Below, one piece after another: positions 22,701 through 28,668 of a DNA stretch of 28,668 bases (its first letter is position 1; each line of letters opens with the position of its first letter). The stretch comes from Lingula anatina (Eukaryota; Brachiopoda; Lingulata; Lingulida; Lingulidae), in NCBI RefSeq assembly GCF_001039355.2, contig NW_019775621.1:1-28668 (forward strand), in the 5' to 3' direction. The notes beneath the pieces are model-generated. The model was not told the DNA's origin and ran no database searches. It saw only the letters and a program-made list of their open reading frames with translations. Position numbers and translations under genes: made by a program.

Positions 22701-24781
22701 TTTGTGTGCCTCAATTACTACCAGTCAGTTGGCAGATAGTAAATGCTGTGTGCCTACTATATACTGGGTTCCTATTGAAAATGGCTGCCCCCATCGTTTT
22801 TTAGTGAGTGAAGAATGATAAAGGTTTCTTTAATTTTTTTATTTCGGATAAGATTACAAAGTTTGAGAAATAAAATATTTCGTTAGAAAGTTTCATTAAG
22901 TGAATCAGATATTATTGCCGGCCAATTTGGGCCGACATTCACTTAAATTTTAAGAATATTGTCGGCCCGACTCCCTGATTGGTGGGTCAAGGGCCGGCGG
23001 CCGGCAAATTTCAGCATGACTATGGACCTATCTCTGCCAGTTTTGGAGATAAAAGGGAACAAAAATTTGCAAAGTTCAGTTCATGGTGAAAAGTAGGTCA
23101 AAGGTCAATTTCAAGGTCCCAGTTAAATTGCCAGTATGTGACTTCCTATTCAACTTTAATAGTAATTATGGACCTATCTCTGCTAGTTTTGGAGATATAA
23201 GGGACTTAATGTTACAATATTTGAGTTACAATAATGTGCCATAAATTTCCTACAGAAAAAAAATTAAAATAAAGAAAAGGTCATTTTGGTTGAAATTCTT
23301 GAAATGGGAGGTGCTCAGAAGTTCCAGATGTTCAAATTTCATGAAATAATGTCATTTTTGACCAGAAGTTGTCTGCCTCGCCAAGTCTTATGTTTTATTT
23401 TCCTGGGTCCAAAATTCATTATACATTACCGTACTGCACATTTTGCTTTCACCACCACAATGTACTTTTTGATACAGCATAACTCGAAATCCGTATAGAA
23501 TACAAAAAAAATGGAGACCACGATCAGTGTTGGGCTTTACATGCTCTACAAAATGCAAAAAAGAATGGGTCTCTAGCATTAACAGTTTCCGAATTGGAGA
23601 CAGTTTTCAGTTTCGGTATCTTATGGCCGCTACTCCCATGAAAATGCACCGATTGACCCCAAATTCACGGAGATGAAAGATAACCCAAAGGGTAACACTT
23701 TCCAATAATATTATTGGTTAAGTCTGTGTAGTTTCTGAATATTAGCGCAAATAATTTTTTTCGTAAAAAATTTCGTTTTTTTGAAAACTTTGGCCCGTTT
23801 GACCTTGAAATAAGGGTCAAAAGTCAAATCCAAGGGCATATTTGAAATCTCCACATATGACTTTCGGTCAGCTGTCTGTAGAAATTTTTCCAATAATTCC
23901 TTCTGTAAGGTAGATAATAGAGGCTGTCCGGGTTCTCAGCGAGAAGACCAAGTTTCCCCGTGATTTTACGAGATCTGCCTTGAGGTGGGGTTAAAATATG
24001 GAGACCACAAGGAAGTAGAGCAGCGATTTCTTTACTTGAAAAATAGCCGAACTTACACATTTTTTGAGCTACAGGCTTGTTATTTTTTCACTTTTAAAGA
24101 AAAAGTATTGATATAATATGTACGCACAAATGACATGTTGACGTACTACGCAGCAAACAGGCTACATTAGATACCGGGTATAGTGCTATGTTTAGTCTCC
24201 GGCACGTCAAATTTGTTATTGTGAGTGAACATAAATTATTCATTTTTTTCAGTGGGGATGCCATATAAAACATGCTGTGGCTCTAGCATCATATTGGACA
24301 TACCCAGTAAAGGGGGCTGGATAACTTCACATGCAAATTCTGGGATAAAGATGGATCACATATTGCTTGGCAAATGTAAACCAGTCTAAATTGACTTGAA
24401 TCCTCTAGCTGCAGGGATGGATTTTTGAAGATCAAATGCCTTAGTGTACATACAAACTTAACAAACCTTGTTTATATAACAGGGGCAGTATTGTTATTCA
24501 TTTTGAATAGGAATGATGGACTTTCACAACTATATTTAATCACCTTAATGGCCTTTGCAGAGATTCATTTGCAACCTTTTTGTCACTTTATGGGAGTGGC
24601 ATGACTGTTTTGCTTTCAATGAGATCAATGTTGAAAATAGGTCCATGTACATTCTACAAGCATTGGACATTTGTAAATAAAGTAACCCAGTGCTGTCGAG
24701 GGCTTAATTGCTTCATTCTTAGGTTATCATAATAACTAAATTTAAATTATTAGCTCCAGCGTGTTGCAATATAAAATTTCC

Positions 24782-24866
<85 letters not shown>

Positions 24867-27444
24867 AAATATTCTTCAATCGGTGTTGGCAACAAACTTC
24901 CATTTCCACTATTTCCCTGATGTAGATGTCAAGAACTTTATATAGTTATCCACTATTTTTCATTTTTAAATTGTCAATTTATATTACTGTCTTTGGGATT
25001 TTAAAGAGATGCTTGTCTAAACATGCCAGTGGATGCAAAATAGACATATTAAAGATATTGTTTATTTTTGATTGTTCTTCATTGACTGGTCATTTCATGA
25101 GATCCGTTTGAACAACAAAAGCTTTATAACTGCAACTAATTTTTCTTTATAAATGTTTTACTATTAAACTTTATTTATCAAGAAGTAAAATAAAATCATT
25201 TGACATTTCATTTACTGATGGATGCATATCAGAACATTAGACTTGCCTGCATCTTTGTTTTAATTTCACTAAATTTATAGTAACTAATTCAAGAGGCTCG
25301 AGTTTGATCATAAAATTAATTTTCTTCATTTATTTACTTATGGAAATGATGCTATAGAAACTAATGGATAGCATTCACAAAATGTAAGCTTCATTGTGAT
25401 CAGATCTGACTTAAATGACAGGAAAGATGACAAAAAGTATTAAAATGGACAACATTTAAGTTGAAATTTTCACAAAATCATTGCATTTTATTGACAGTAA
25501 AACATTTGCTGTGTCTGTCATGCTCTAAAATAAATAAAATATAACTCATTTAGTTTTCTGAAATATATATCATTATGTGATAAACATTGTTGTAAAATAC
25601 CAACTCTAATTTCTACCTTACTTGCAATTATCATAACTGACCACCCGGCATGGAATGTTACAAATGCAACTGAACATTGTGTATGCTTAATAGGTGTGGA
25701 AGGTTCACCAGTATTTCATAATCAGGTACACGTTATATGGAGATAGGAATGGAACAAGAAAATTTGTCTGATATAGTTACCGTAAAAGACTATTAATCAC
25801 AAGTACTAGGGCTGTATTACATTAATAAACCATGGTGTCCTGTAAACTACACACAAAACTTACTTATTTTAAAAAACTTACTTATATTAAAATATGACCC
25901 TCGACCGTTGATGATACGGTCTATACGGTGATGCCATGGAGCCAGTGACGAGCCGGGTGCGAGTTGTCTGCAGTTGGTCCCTTTCTTTCTACAAAATACT
26001 GCGACCTGATCTGTACTTTAAATATGTCGGCACTTAGTCCTTTTAATCAAGCCCAACTTCTCTTTCTTCACTTCACTCGCCAGTCGTGTCCGTCATCCAT
26101 GGTCATTTTCCTGGTTTTCTCGCTTAACTTTAACTGCAATGCACCCTACGACACAACATTAGCAATTCGCCATTGCGTTGCTCTATCTCAAATTACATGA
26201 CAACGCCAAATTTTACCCAATGCAATCCTATAACATAGACTTGTGCCCGACCGCGAGAGAAGTTTCAATGGCAGATTTTAACCCCACCTCTCGTGAAATC
26301 TCGCTCCAATCCAGGTCTCGTTTGACGTCATCTGCTGCGCAGATGTTCAAAATAGGCTATCCCGGGCATTTAATTTTGTCATGTTTGGACAAGGGTGCAT
26401 TGCAATGAGTGCCACAACTAGACCCCAGCACCGACAAAGCCCAAATTTTACGTGGAACGAGTTGAGATTATAGGTGATCTAAATCCAAGAGATGGGTACG
26501 GAGGCCCTTACCGTCTTGGAGGAGAAGCGGTAACGGTAACATGGCGGCGGAGTCGGCGGAACAATAGGGACGGGACTAAAACCATGTGTACCGCCGGCGC
26601 CTACGCTGGTGGTACAATAATGGCAATCTTTATTGCAGCTCTTTATTCCTTCTCTTGTCCTGTTACTGATGTCCCTACCTTTGACGATGCTATTGTGCAG
26701 CTCAGCAAAACTTCAAATCACTATCTCACACCAAGTAAAGAAATGATAGCGCGACAGTGCAGCTCTTAATAGATTTTTCTTTTATATTAATGAATGGTGA
26801 TGACAATGTTGTTTTGCGTCCTAAGCTAACTGTACTGATCCTTATTTTGCACCTTGGGCCGCACACATAGTATTCAGGTAAAGGTATGCAAGGGCAACAT
26901 TATCGACTTTACTGTTTGATGTTTATGAGCCCGAAAATTGCACATGGTCGATTTTTCAGGTGTACAAAATTCACAAAAAAACTTCTTACTGGTCGAAATT
27001 CATGGTCCATAAAAAACTCTAGACTTCCGATCTTAAGATCATCTGAAATTAAGGAGCCGTTAGAAATTCATGTCACATTACCATATGCTTACATTACGTA
27101 TGCACGTATGTGTGTGTGTGTGTATGTATGTGTGTTTGCTTGGAGAGAGAATCAAATAAAACCTGGCAACATACCATTTGCATTCCAAGACATACACCTG
27201 TTTACACACACTGTTGATACATTAGGATCAACTTCGACACCATTGGTTTCAGAGTCATTTTGTGGGTCATAGCGCTGTTTCAGTAGTGCTTTTCTAAGTC
27301 TTGTTTTTCCTGCTCCATGGTGCCCCAGCAACATGAGTCTTATACGACAGACTTTAGTTTTACCTTCTTTCAGAGCTTTGTGATAAATCTTGAGGAATTC
27401 TGGTCCTAAAGTTTGAATTTCAGACGGTACATTTGGATTGTTTC
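11157..27444 (-). CDS. Roc-COR GTPase with C-terminal CARD-like domain (seven exons, 5' end missing)
   Basis: A ROCO-family protein: a Ras-like Roc GTPase followed by COR, the arrangement seen in LRRK, MFHAS1 and many invertebrate relatives that act as GTP-dependent signalling scaffolds. Exons on the minus strand in transcript order: 27175-27444, 18619-18669, 17891-18358, 17358-17479, 15738-16925, 14111-14743 and 11157-11516. All junctions have GT/AG ends and the phases agree, giving 1029 residues to the stop. Domains: P-loop GHHGAGKT (40-47), WDFGGQ (205-210), THKD (294-297), COR (about 315-640), Ser/Gln-rich linker (700-815), unassigned helical block (816-910) and CARD-like (about 917-1005). 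The CARD suggests an immune or cell-death adaptor. No leucine-rich repeats are visible. The start codon is beyond the visible exons, and the first join spans 8.5 kb and is the least certain. Confidence 0.85.
11715..11789. repeat. Imperfect hairpin of about 31-bp arms
   Basis: Arms at 11715-11745 and 11759-11789, with CCTTTAATGTTCTCTCAATG against CATTGAGAGACCATTAAAGG. The loop is about 13 bases. It resembles a tiny MITE or fold-back element within the last intron. Confidence 0.8.
11815..12160 (+). mobile_element. 3' end of a LINE retrotransposon (5'-truncated)
   Basis: Frame 11840-11929 reads WNSLSLLLRIHLTSFKKEFK and then TSF and TAG. This is the familiar C-terminus of the reverse transcriptase ORF in CR1/RTE-type LINEs (WNSLP-x-x-I-x-x-S-x-x-SFK). 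About 230 bases on come GCATTGTAAAGCATCCTGAA and an (ATT)n tail at about 12139-12157, a common LINE 3' terminus. It is a short dead fragment, antisense to the host gene. Confidence 0.75.
12205..12300 (-). pseudogene. Degenerate extra copy of the CARD exon tail
   Basis: Matches the end of the real last exon: TTTATCTTGCATTAAAGCTG, ATTGGTTGTGTTGCATCCAC, then TTTTCAAAATCAGACTCAGG. It covers only the last 30 or so codons plus the stop, then diverges. It lies within the intron between exons 6 and 7, so it would give an alternative C-terminus only if it were spliced in. I see no acceptor in the right place. Confidence 0.8.
12301..13084. other. Intron sequence, nothing recognised
   Basis: Part of the intron between exons 6 and 7. 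No frame, RNA gene or repeat is recognised. Confidence 0.5.
13085..13450. repeat. Degenerate tandem repeat, 150-164 bp, about 2.5 units
   Basis: AGTTTACAT recurs at 13105, 13269 and 13419, GCACAATT at 13151 and 13301, and TTTTGTTTTA plus CTTAAATT-type phrases follow at matching spacing. The first unit carries a T-rich expansion (13135-13150). Confidence 0.75.
13580..13722 (-). repeat. Dispersed repeat R1, internal copy
   Basis: ATTTGACAACTTTGCTGCCTT (about 13657-13677) with ATTTTGTGCACTTTTTTCTG upstream matches the family at 1-224 and the reverse complement of 17725-17876. A partial second head copy, TGTCTGTATATTTGTCAGCT and TTGCTGT, follows at about 13691-13718, paralleling the head duplication of the right-edge copy. 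Confidence 0.75.
13798..13870 (-). pseudogene. Fragment of the COR exon
   Basis: ACAAGGTGAGTACAAGCATG, then GCAGTAGTATCCAACTGGAG and CGCAGACAACGCTCATAT correspond to 16037-16120 inside exon 5 of the same gene, with substitutions and small deletions. There are no splice signals or open frame to match the COR peptide. It is a partial duplicate of the neighbouring exon, placed between exons 6 and 7. Confidence 0.78.
14111..14743 (-). CDS. Roc-COR gene exon 6: linker and unassigned helical block
   Basis: Phase 0 at both ends, 211 codons, with acceptor TTGCTTTTACAG and donor GTGGGT. Residues 700-815 of the visible protein are Ser/Thr/Gln-rich and probably disordered. Residues 816-910 (from about EELKNYKFISKKVSDEL to VVIEMK) look folded. 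The block DKVWRKVLRY and the final SLKHLLKLVKFLSKEGHVSS have the spacing of the first and last helices of a death-fold domain, but I cannot assign it firmly. Confidence 0.85.
14744..15737. other. Intron between exons 5 and 6
   Basis: Contains an A22 run at about 15139-15161 preceded by a 160-base moderately GC-richer stretch, possibly an old retroposed sequence. A direct repeat AAGCGAAACGTTTAGGAAA lies at about 15446-15487. No coding signal is seen. Confidence 0.5.
15738..16925 (-). CDS. Roc-COR gene exon 5: COR domain
   Basis: Phase 0 on both sides, 396 codons without a stop. Acceptor CTTCTTTCCAG, donor GTAAAT. It begins IEVFCKNVRQHLKGK, the end of the Roc domain, then YFVVNATDENDP. COR features are clear: PCKWLELESQLRK, MTDLTEVKACLVFLHALGEVIYF and then a run including IVILDPQWLINAFSSIIT. 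The winged-helix part follows, with a substrate-like C-terminal section ending in a Cys-rich stretch (KIGCSSCRRPFSVEHCHIW), which may bind metal. COR mediates dimerisation in ROCO proteins. Confidence 0.95.
16926..17357. other. Intron with (AT)n microsatellite
   Basis: The alternating AT run at about 17301-17345 ends close to the splice donor of exon 4 (17356-17357). Nothing else is seen. Confidence 0.85.
17358..17479 (-). CDS. Roc-COR gene exon 4: G4 motif of Roc
   Basis: Two split-codon bases then 40 codons, leaving in phase 0. The acceptor is TCTTCTTCAG and the donor GTAATG. It encodes HSDYWLDSVHSF and PPVIIVGTHKDKL. THKD is the guanine-specificity motif found in Roc domains in place of NKxD. 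The hydrophobic strand VIIVG in front of it is typical of the Ras fold. Confidence 0.93.
17725..17876 (+). repeat. Dispersed repeat R1, internal copy
   Basis: ACAAGGCAGCAAAGTTGTTA, CCGACAAAAAGCAGAAAATA, GCACAAAATAGGATGCTATC and AACTGCATAGTCAGCATCTA match the right-edge copy at 28093-28290 in the same orientation. It lies in the intron between exons 3 and 4. Confidence 0.85.
17891..18358 (-). CDS. Roc-COR gene exon 3: acidic insert and G3 motif
   Basis: The exon follows the acceptor ATTGTTTACAG, ends at donor GTAGTT and leaves one base of a split codon. It encodes 155 codons. The first 80 or so residues are a polar, acidic insert (SGENPDENLSK, DLEFDIDQTDISEDAKE). Then FQLSIWDFGGQHVYYTTHQT supplies the DxxG switch motif of Roc, followed by FLSPKAIYLLVWDASSEL, which is typical of the MFHAS1-like branch. 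Confidence 0.93.
18619..18669 (-). CDS. Roc-COR gene exon 2 (51 bases)
   Basis: A micro-exon between ATATATTTCAG and a GTAAGT donor. It brings two bases, 16 codons (KEHDLSHSLIAEAIKK) and one leftover base. Those phases join exon 1 (ending G) and exon 3 (starting GC) without a frame break. Support is splice signals and phase only; the peptide is helix-like and not diagnostic. Confidence 0.72.
18795..19200 (+). repeat. Dispersed repeat R2 (copy 1)
   Basis: TGACCCCAAACTCATGCAGA, ATTTGAATTCTCCATGTGTG and GACTGGAAGTTGTCTG-type phrases also occur, diverged, in 23215-23900. There the order of the parts shows a longer tandem arrangement. No open frame. Confidence 0.7.
19380..19437. repeat. Poly(T) tract
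   Basis: Forty-six T, then CG, then ten T. About 225 bases downstream lies an A50 tract, so the two could pair in a transcript. Confidence 0.95.
19438..19649. other. Short unrecognised segment, GC-richer than its surroundings
   Basis: Contains repeated phrases (AACCTTCATTG at 19514, GGTTGCCTTCATCAG at 19612, and beyond the next element GGTTCATTGCCTTCACC at 20345). Both strands hold stops in every long frame. The phrases suggest an old internally repeated sequence split by the transposon at 19650-20341. Confidence 0.4.
19650..20341. mobile_element. Non-autonomous DNA transposon with terminal inverted repeats
   Basis: The left end CCCCCGTTTCACAAA and right end TTTGTGAAACTGGG are inverted repeats. 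CCAGG flanks both sides (19645-19649 and 20342-20346), a candidate 5-bp target duplication. The right end has a subterminal repeat: GGACTTAAGATTCTTTGTG occurs at about 20227 and 20314. An A50 tract (19662-19711) sits just inside the left end. There is no transposase frame. Confidence 0.78.
20342..20773. other. Intronic sequence, nothing firm
   Basis: Moderate GC content with a G-rich run at 20527-20539. Reading frames of 60-100 codons exist on both strands but match no family I recognise. Confidence 0.4.
20774..20918. mobile_element. MITE of about 145 bp
   Basis: The left arm (20774-20813, CCCTTGAACTATTATAAAAA, TTTCCTTATCGTAGCG) and right arm (20878-20918, CGCTAACGATAAGG, CAATTTTCATACTAGTTCAAGG) are inverted copies with a few mismatches. 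No coding capacity. Confidence 0.82.
21300..21712. repeat. Tandem repeat R3, about 145-158 bp units
   Basis: GCCAGTTTTGGAGATAAAAG occurs at 21421 and 21579, with TTGCAAAGTTCAGTTCATGG, AGGTCAAAGGTCAATTTCA and ATGACTTCCTATTCAAGTTC in fixed order. The array resumes at about 23019 after a transposon insertion. Confidence 0.9.
21713..23016. mobile_element. 1.3-kb non-autonomous DNA transposon inside the R3 array
   Basis: TGCTGAAA (21713-21720) and TTTCAGCA (23009-23016) are the inverted tips. Imperfect subterminal pairs contain GGCCCG/CGGGCC and ATTGCCGGCC-type motifs. ACTAT lies on both sides (21708-21712, 23019-23023), although two extra bases, TG, separate the right tip from it. The R3 array continues in register on the other side. 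No transposase frame is present. Confidence 0.75.
23017..23214. repeat. Tandem repeat R3, continuation
   Basis: GCCAGTTTTGGAGATAAAAG occurs again at about 23036 and a variant, GCTAGTTTTGGAGATATAAG, at about 23181, with the same AGGTCAAAGGTCAATTTCAA phrase between. Confidence 0.88.
23215..23900 (+). repeat. Dispersed repeat R2 (copy 2)
   Basis: Shares with 18795-19200 the series ATTGACCCCAAATTCACGGA, CATATTTGAAATCTCCACAT, and ACCAGAAGTTGTCTGCC. The two halves occur here in swapped order about 430 bases apart, which implies a tandem origin. Confidence 0.65.
23901..24784. other. Intronic DNA, nothing recognised
   Basis: No reading frame, RNA gene or repeat stands out. Confidence 0.4.
24785..24864. 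repeat. Poly(T) tract of about 80 bases
   Basis: Uninterrupted T. In the direction of the minus-strand gene it is a poly(A) run in the pre-mRNA. Length may be an assembly approximation. Confidence 0.95.
24865..25899. other. Intronic DNA, nothing recognised
   Basis: AT-rich; no repeat or coding signal seen. Confidence 0.4.
25900..26600 (+). promoter_or_regulatory. CpG- and motif-rich island inside the 8.5-kb intron
   Basis: GC content and CpG frequency rise sharply here against an AT-rich background. Visible sites: CCAAT at 26306-26310, a perfect CRE palindrome TGACGTCA at 26323-26330, CTGCGCAG (part of an NRF1-like site) at 26335-26342, and AACATGGCGGC at 26538-26547, which fits the YY1 consensus in its usual sense orientation near a start site. 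Together they resemble a housekeeping-type TATA-less promoter for a plus-strand transcript. It could instead be a GC-rich transposon end. Confidence 0.4.
26584..26769 (+). CDS. Possible small protein, 61 residues, downstream of the island
   Basis: ATG in the context AAAACCATGT follows the YY1-like site by about 40 bases. The peptide has one hydrophobic stretch (AGGTIMAIFIAALYSF) and then a polar tail ending RQCSS. I recognise no family. A short upstream frame (MAAESAEQ, from 26541) precedes it. It may be chance. Confidence 0.2.
   Translation: MCTAGAYAGGTIMAIFIAALYSFSCPVTDVPTFDDAIVQLSKTSNHYLTPSKEMIARQCSS
27106..27138. repeat. GT-rich microsatellite
   Basis: GTATGTGTGTGTGTGTGTAT and related units lie about 35 bases from the donor of exon 1 of the Roc-COR gene. 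Confidence 0.85.
27175..27444 (-). CDS. Roc-COR gene, first visible exon: P-loop
   Basis: Two split bases, 89 codons, and one leftover base. Acceptor AAACTCTTGCAG, donor GTATGT. The helix LGPEFLKIYHKALKEGKTKV leads into the strand RIRLMLL and the P-loop GHHGAGKT (residues 40-47), which binds the phosphates of GTP. The later NGVEVDPN corresponds to the region where relatives carry the G2/switch I threonine context. It is linked to exon 2 over 8.5 kb by phase and by the absence of any other P-loop for this Roc domain. Confidence 0.88.
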
Positions 27445-28092
27445 CTGCAAGAGTTTACAGAAATTAGTTTGCAAAACAGCACGTATGCAAATATAGTATG
27501 ATCTATTAAACATGAAAAATATACCACAACAATGAATATTGATCAGTAGGTCTAGCAAATATCCTGTCTGTTGGAATTTTAAACACCTTGTATTATATAC
27601 CTGAGATGTGCAAATGGTGAAACTAAAAAAAGATATGCAGATAAAATATTCTCTTTTTATCCACTTTGAATACTTTATGAATTCACGTTTTTCAGGACAA
27701 AAATGTGCATTTATAAAATGGCATCTAGACAACGTTAACTTTACTCACTGTGTTGTCTCTAGAGTAAATATTTGTGTTTTGAGCTCTGTGGGAATTTTAC
27801 ACATTATCACAAATATTAATTTTTCATAAAAATATTGTTAAGTGAAGCTTTACTGTCATTGAGGGCACATCAGTTTTGCAATTCAGCAATACAGTTTGCC
27901 ATGGAACTAATCTAATCCCTGGATCAAATTTGCTATTAACCATGAGGACATAAAGGGTTTGGTGCCTAGACTTAGTGCGACAATAGATCATAGAAATCAT
28001 GCATGATTACCATGACTAACATTTTATCAAAATTTACTTTGTCTCCTCTGTGATATATAGATTTGAAAGGTTTTCATAATTTTAAAACAGAC
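27445..28092. other. Upstream intron, no exon recognised
   Basis: AT-rich. The sequence before the P-loop exon must contain or lead to further 5' exons, but I find none with convincing signals. Confidence 0.5.
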
Positions 28093-28356
28093 ACAAGGCA
28101 GCAAAGCTGTCAAATGTACAGACAAAAAGCAGAAAATAACAAGGCAGCAAAGCTGTCAAATGTACAGACAAAAAGCAGAAAATAAAGTGCACAAAATAGG
28201 ATACTGTCAATTCTGATGCAATAATGTATTATGCTTTACTGCATAGCCAACATCAAATTTTAATTCTGCATAACAGTGGATTAGGATGAAAGTAAAATGT
28301 GTAACAAGCATTAGACCGAGTTCCCATACCTAGATCAATCTAACAGGATCAATCCA
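28093..28356 (+). repeat. Dispersed repeat R1, right-edge copy with head duplication
   Basis: ACAAGGCAGCAAAGCTGTCA, AATGTACAGACAAAAAGCAG and AAAATAA occur twice in tandem (about 28093-28139 and 28140-28184, period 47). The rest continues to GGATCAATCCA at 28356. It is the inverted counterpart of 1-224. Confidence 0.9.
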
Positions 28357-28503
28357 ACTCCAAGGGGTTTCTCACTAAATTGCTTTCAGCTTAAGTGGCT
28401 TAGGATTCTGGCATGCCAGTTTCAGTAGGCGTGACAGACAGCTAAGCCACTTAAATTGATTGCAATTTAGCGAGAATTTCCTTGGAGATAGATCGATCCA
28501 CAG
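28346..28503. repeat. Hairpin of 45-bp arms next to the R1 copy
   Basis: 28359-28403 (TCCAAGG, TCTCACTAAATTGC, TTAAGTGGCTTAG) pairs with 28442-28486 (CTAAGCCACTTAA, GCAATTTAGCGAGA, CCTTGGA). A weaker GGATC-AATC/GATCGATCC pairing continues outward. Confidence 0.82.
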
Positions 28504-28624
28504 TTAGCATGATAGGGTCTGGAAATAGTCCCTAAGGCTTCAGGCTGATAAGAGTTAAACTTTGGAAATGCCAGAATGAGATAAAGTGAAAATTTCACAA
28601 ACAAAAAAAAATTGCTTAGACTCA

Positions 28625-28631
28625 ATAAAAA

Positions 28632-28665
<34 letters not shown>

Positions 28666-28668
28666 TAT
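28625..28668. repeat. A-run followed by (TA)n at the window end
   Basis: About 23 A and then alternating AT to the last base. Confidence 0.95.

Noticed and set aside
21300-23240. AGGTCAAAGGTCA phrases as nuclear-receptor DR1 sites
   Set aside because: They belong to a tandem repeat unit and recur with it; regulatory function cannot be supported from sequence alone.
20970-26630. Shared 15-mer ATTGTACCACCAGCG at 20975 (plus) and about 26608 (minus)
   Set aside because: A match of this length is expected about once by chance in a window of this size and does not extend.
26452-26769. A 105-codon frame starting at GTG
   Set aside because: The non-ATG start is an artefact of frame calling; only the ATG-initiated 61-codon part is kept, at low confidence.
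27601-27623. A 22-base minus-strand micro-exon with AG and GT ends upstream of the P-loop exon
   Set aside because: Phase would fit, but a segment this short arises by chance and encodes nothing diagnostic.
1-28668. CRISPR arrays, tRNA or rRNA genes
   Set aside because: None seen; the only regularly spaced repeat (519-838) has no unique spacers.

Overview
The window is eukaryotic (metazoan) nuclear DNA: AT-rich, with short protein-coding exons bounded by GT/AG splice sites and large amounts of simple and interspersed repeat. The gene families present (an adenylyl cyclase type 9 relative and a Roc-COR GTPase with a C-terminal CARD-like domain), the tandem repeats containing AGGTCAAAGGTCA-type phrases and a Penelope-type hammerhead motif fit a lophotrochozoan invertebrate. 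A bivalve mollusc is my best guess, but this is an inference and not proven.

Left part (1-3764, + strand): the last four coding exons of an ADCY9-like membrane adenylyl cyclase (356-504, 890-958, 1324-1423, 2089-3764). They give 663 residues: the end of C1a, a C1b linker, six membrane segments, the C2 catalytic domain and a stop. The first intron holds a 49-bp minisatellite of seven units. The 5' half of the gene lies outside the window. The stretch 3765-8068 holds 3' UTR and intergenic DNA with a 260-bp fold-back element and a C22 tract.

Middle and right part (11157-27444, - strand): one convergent gene in seven exons, whose splice phases agree throughout and give 1029 residues up to the stop. 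Order of domains: P-loop, a very long insert, the G3 motif WDFGGQ, the G4-like THKD, COR, a Ser/Gln/Thr-rich linker, an unassigned helical block and a CARD-like domain. Its N-terminus is not in the window. An 8.5-kb intron between the P-loop exon and the next exon is packed with transposon remnants, tandem repeats and a GC-rich promoter-like island.

Downstream of this gene's stop codon (8069-11156) its last-exon tail and 3' flank have been copied head to tail at least three times. One pair of copies shares a tract of about 439 bp that reads as identical, between diverged flanks, which looks like gene conversion. One copy is interrupted by a roughly 210-bp insertion carrying a complete three-stem hammerhead ribozyme motif of the minimal Penelope/retrozyme type (10438-10476). 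I consider this the most interesting element in the window. Other fragments of the same gene, a COR piece at 13798-13870 and a last-exon tail at 12205-12300, show that this locus has been repeatedly and partially duplicated.

A dispersed repeat family occurs in four copies, two of which sit in inverted orientation at the two ends of the window (1-224 and 28093-28356).
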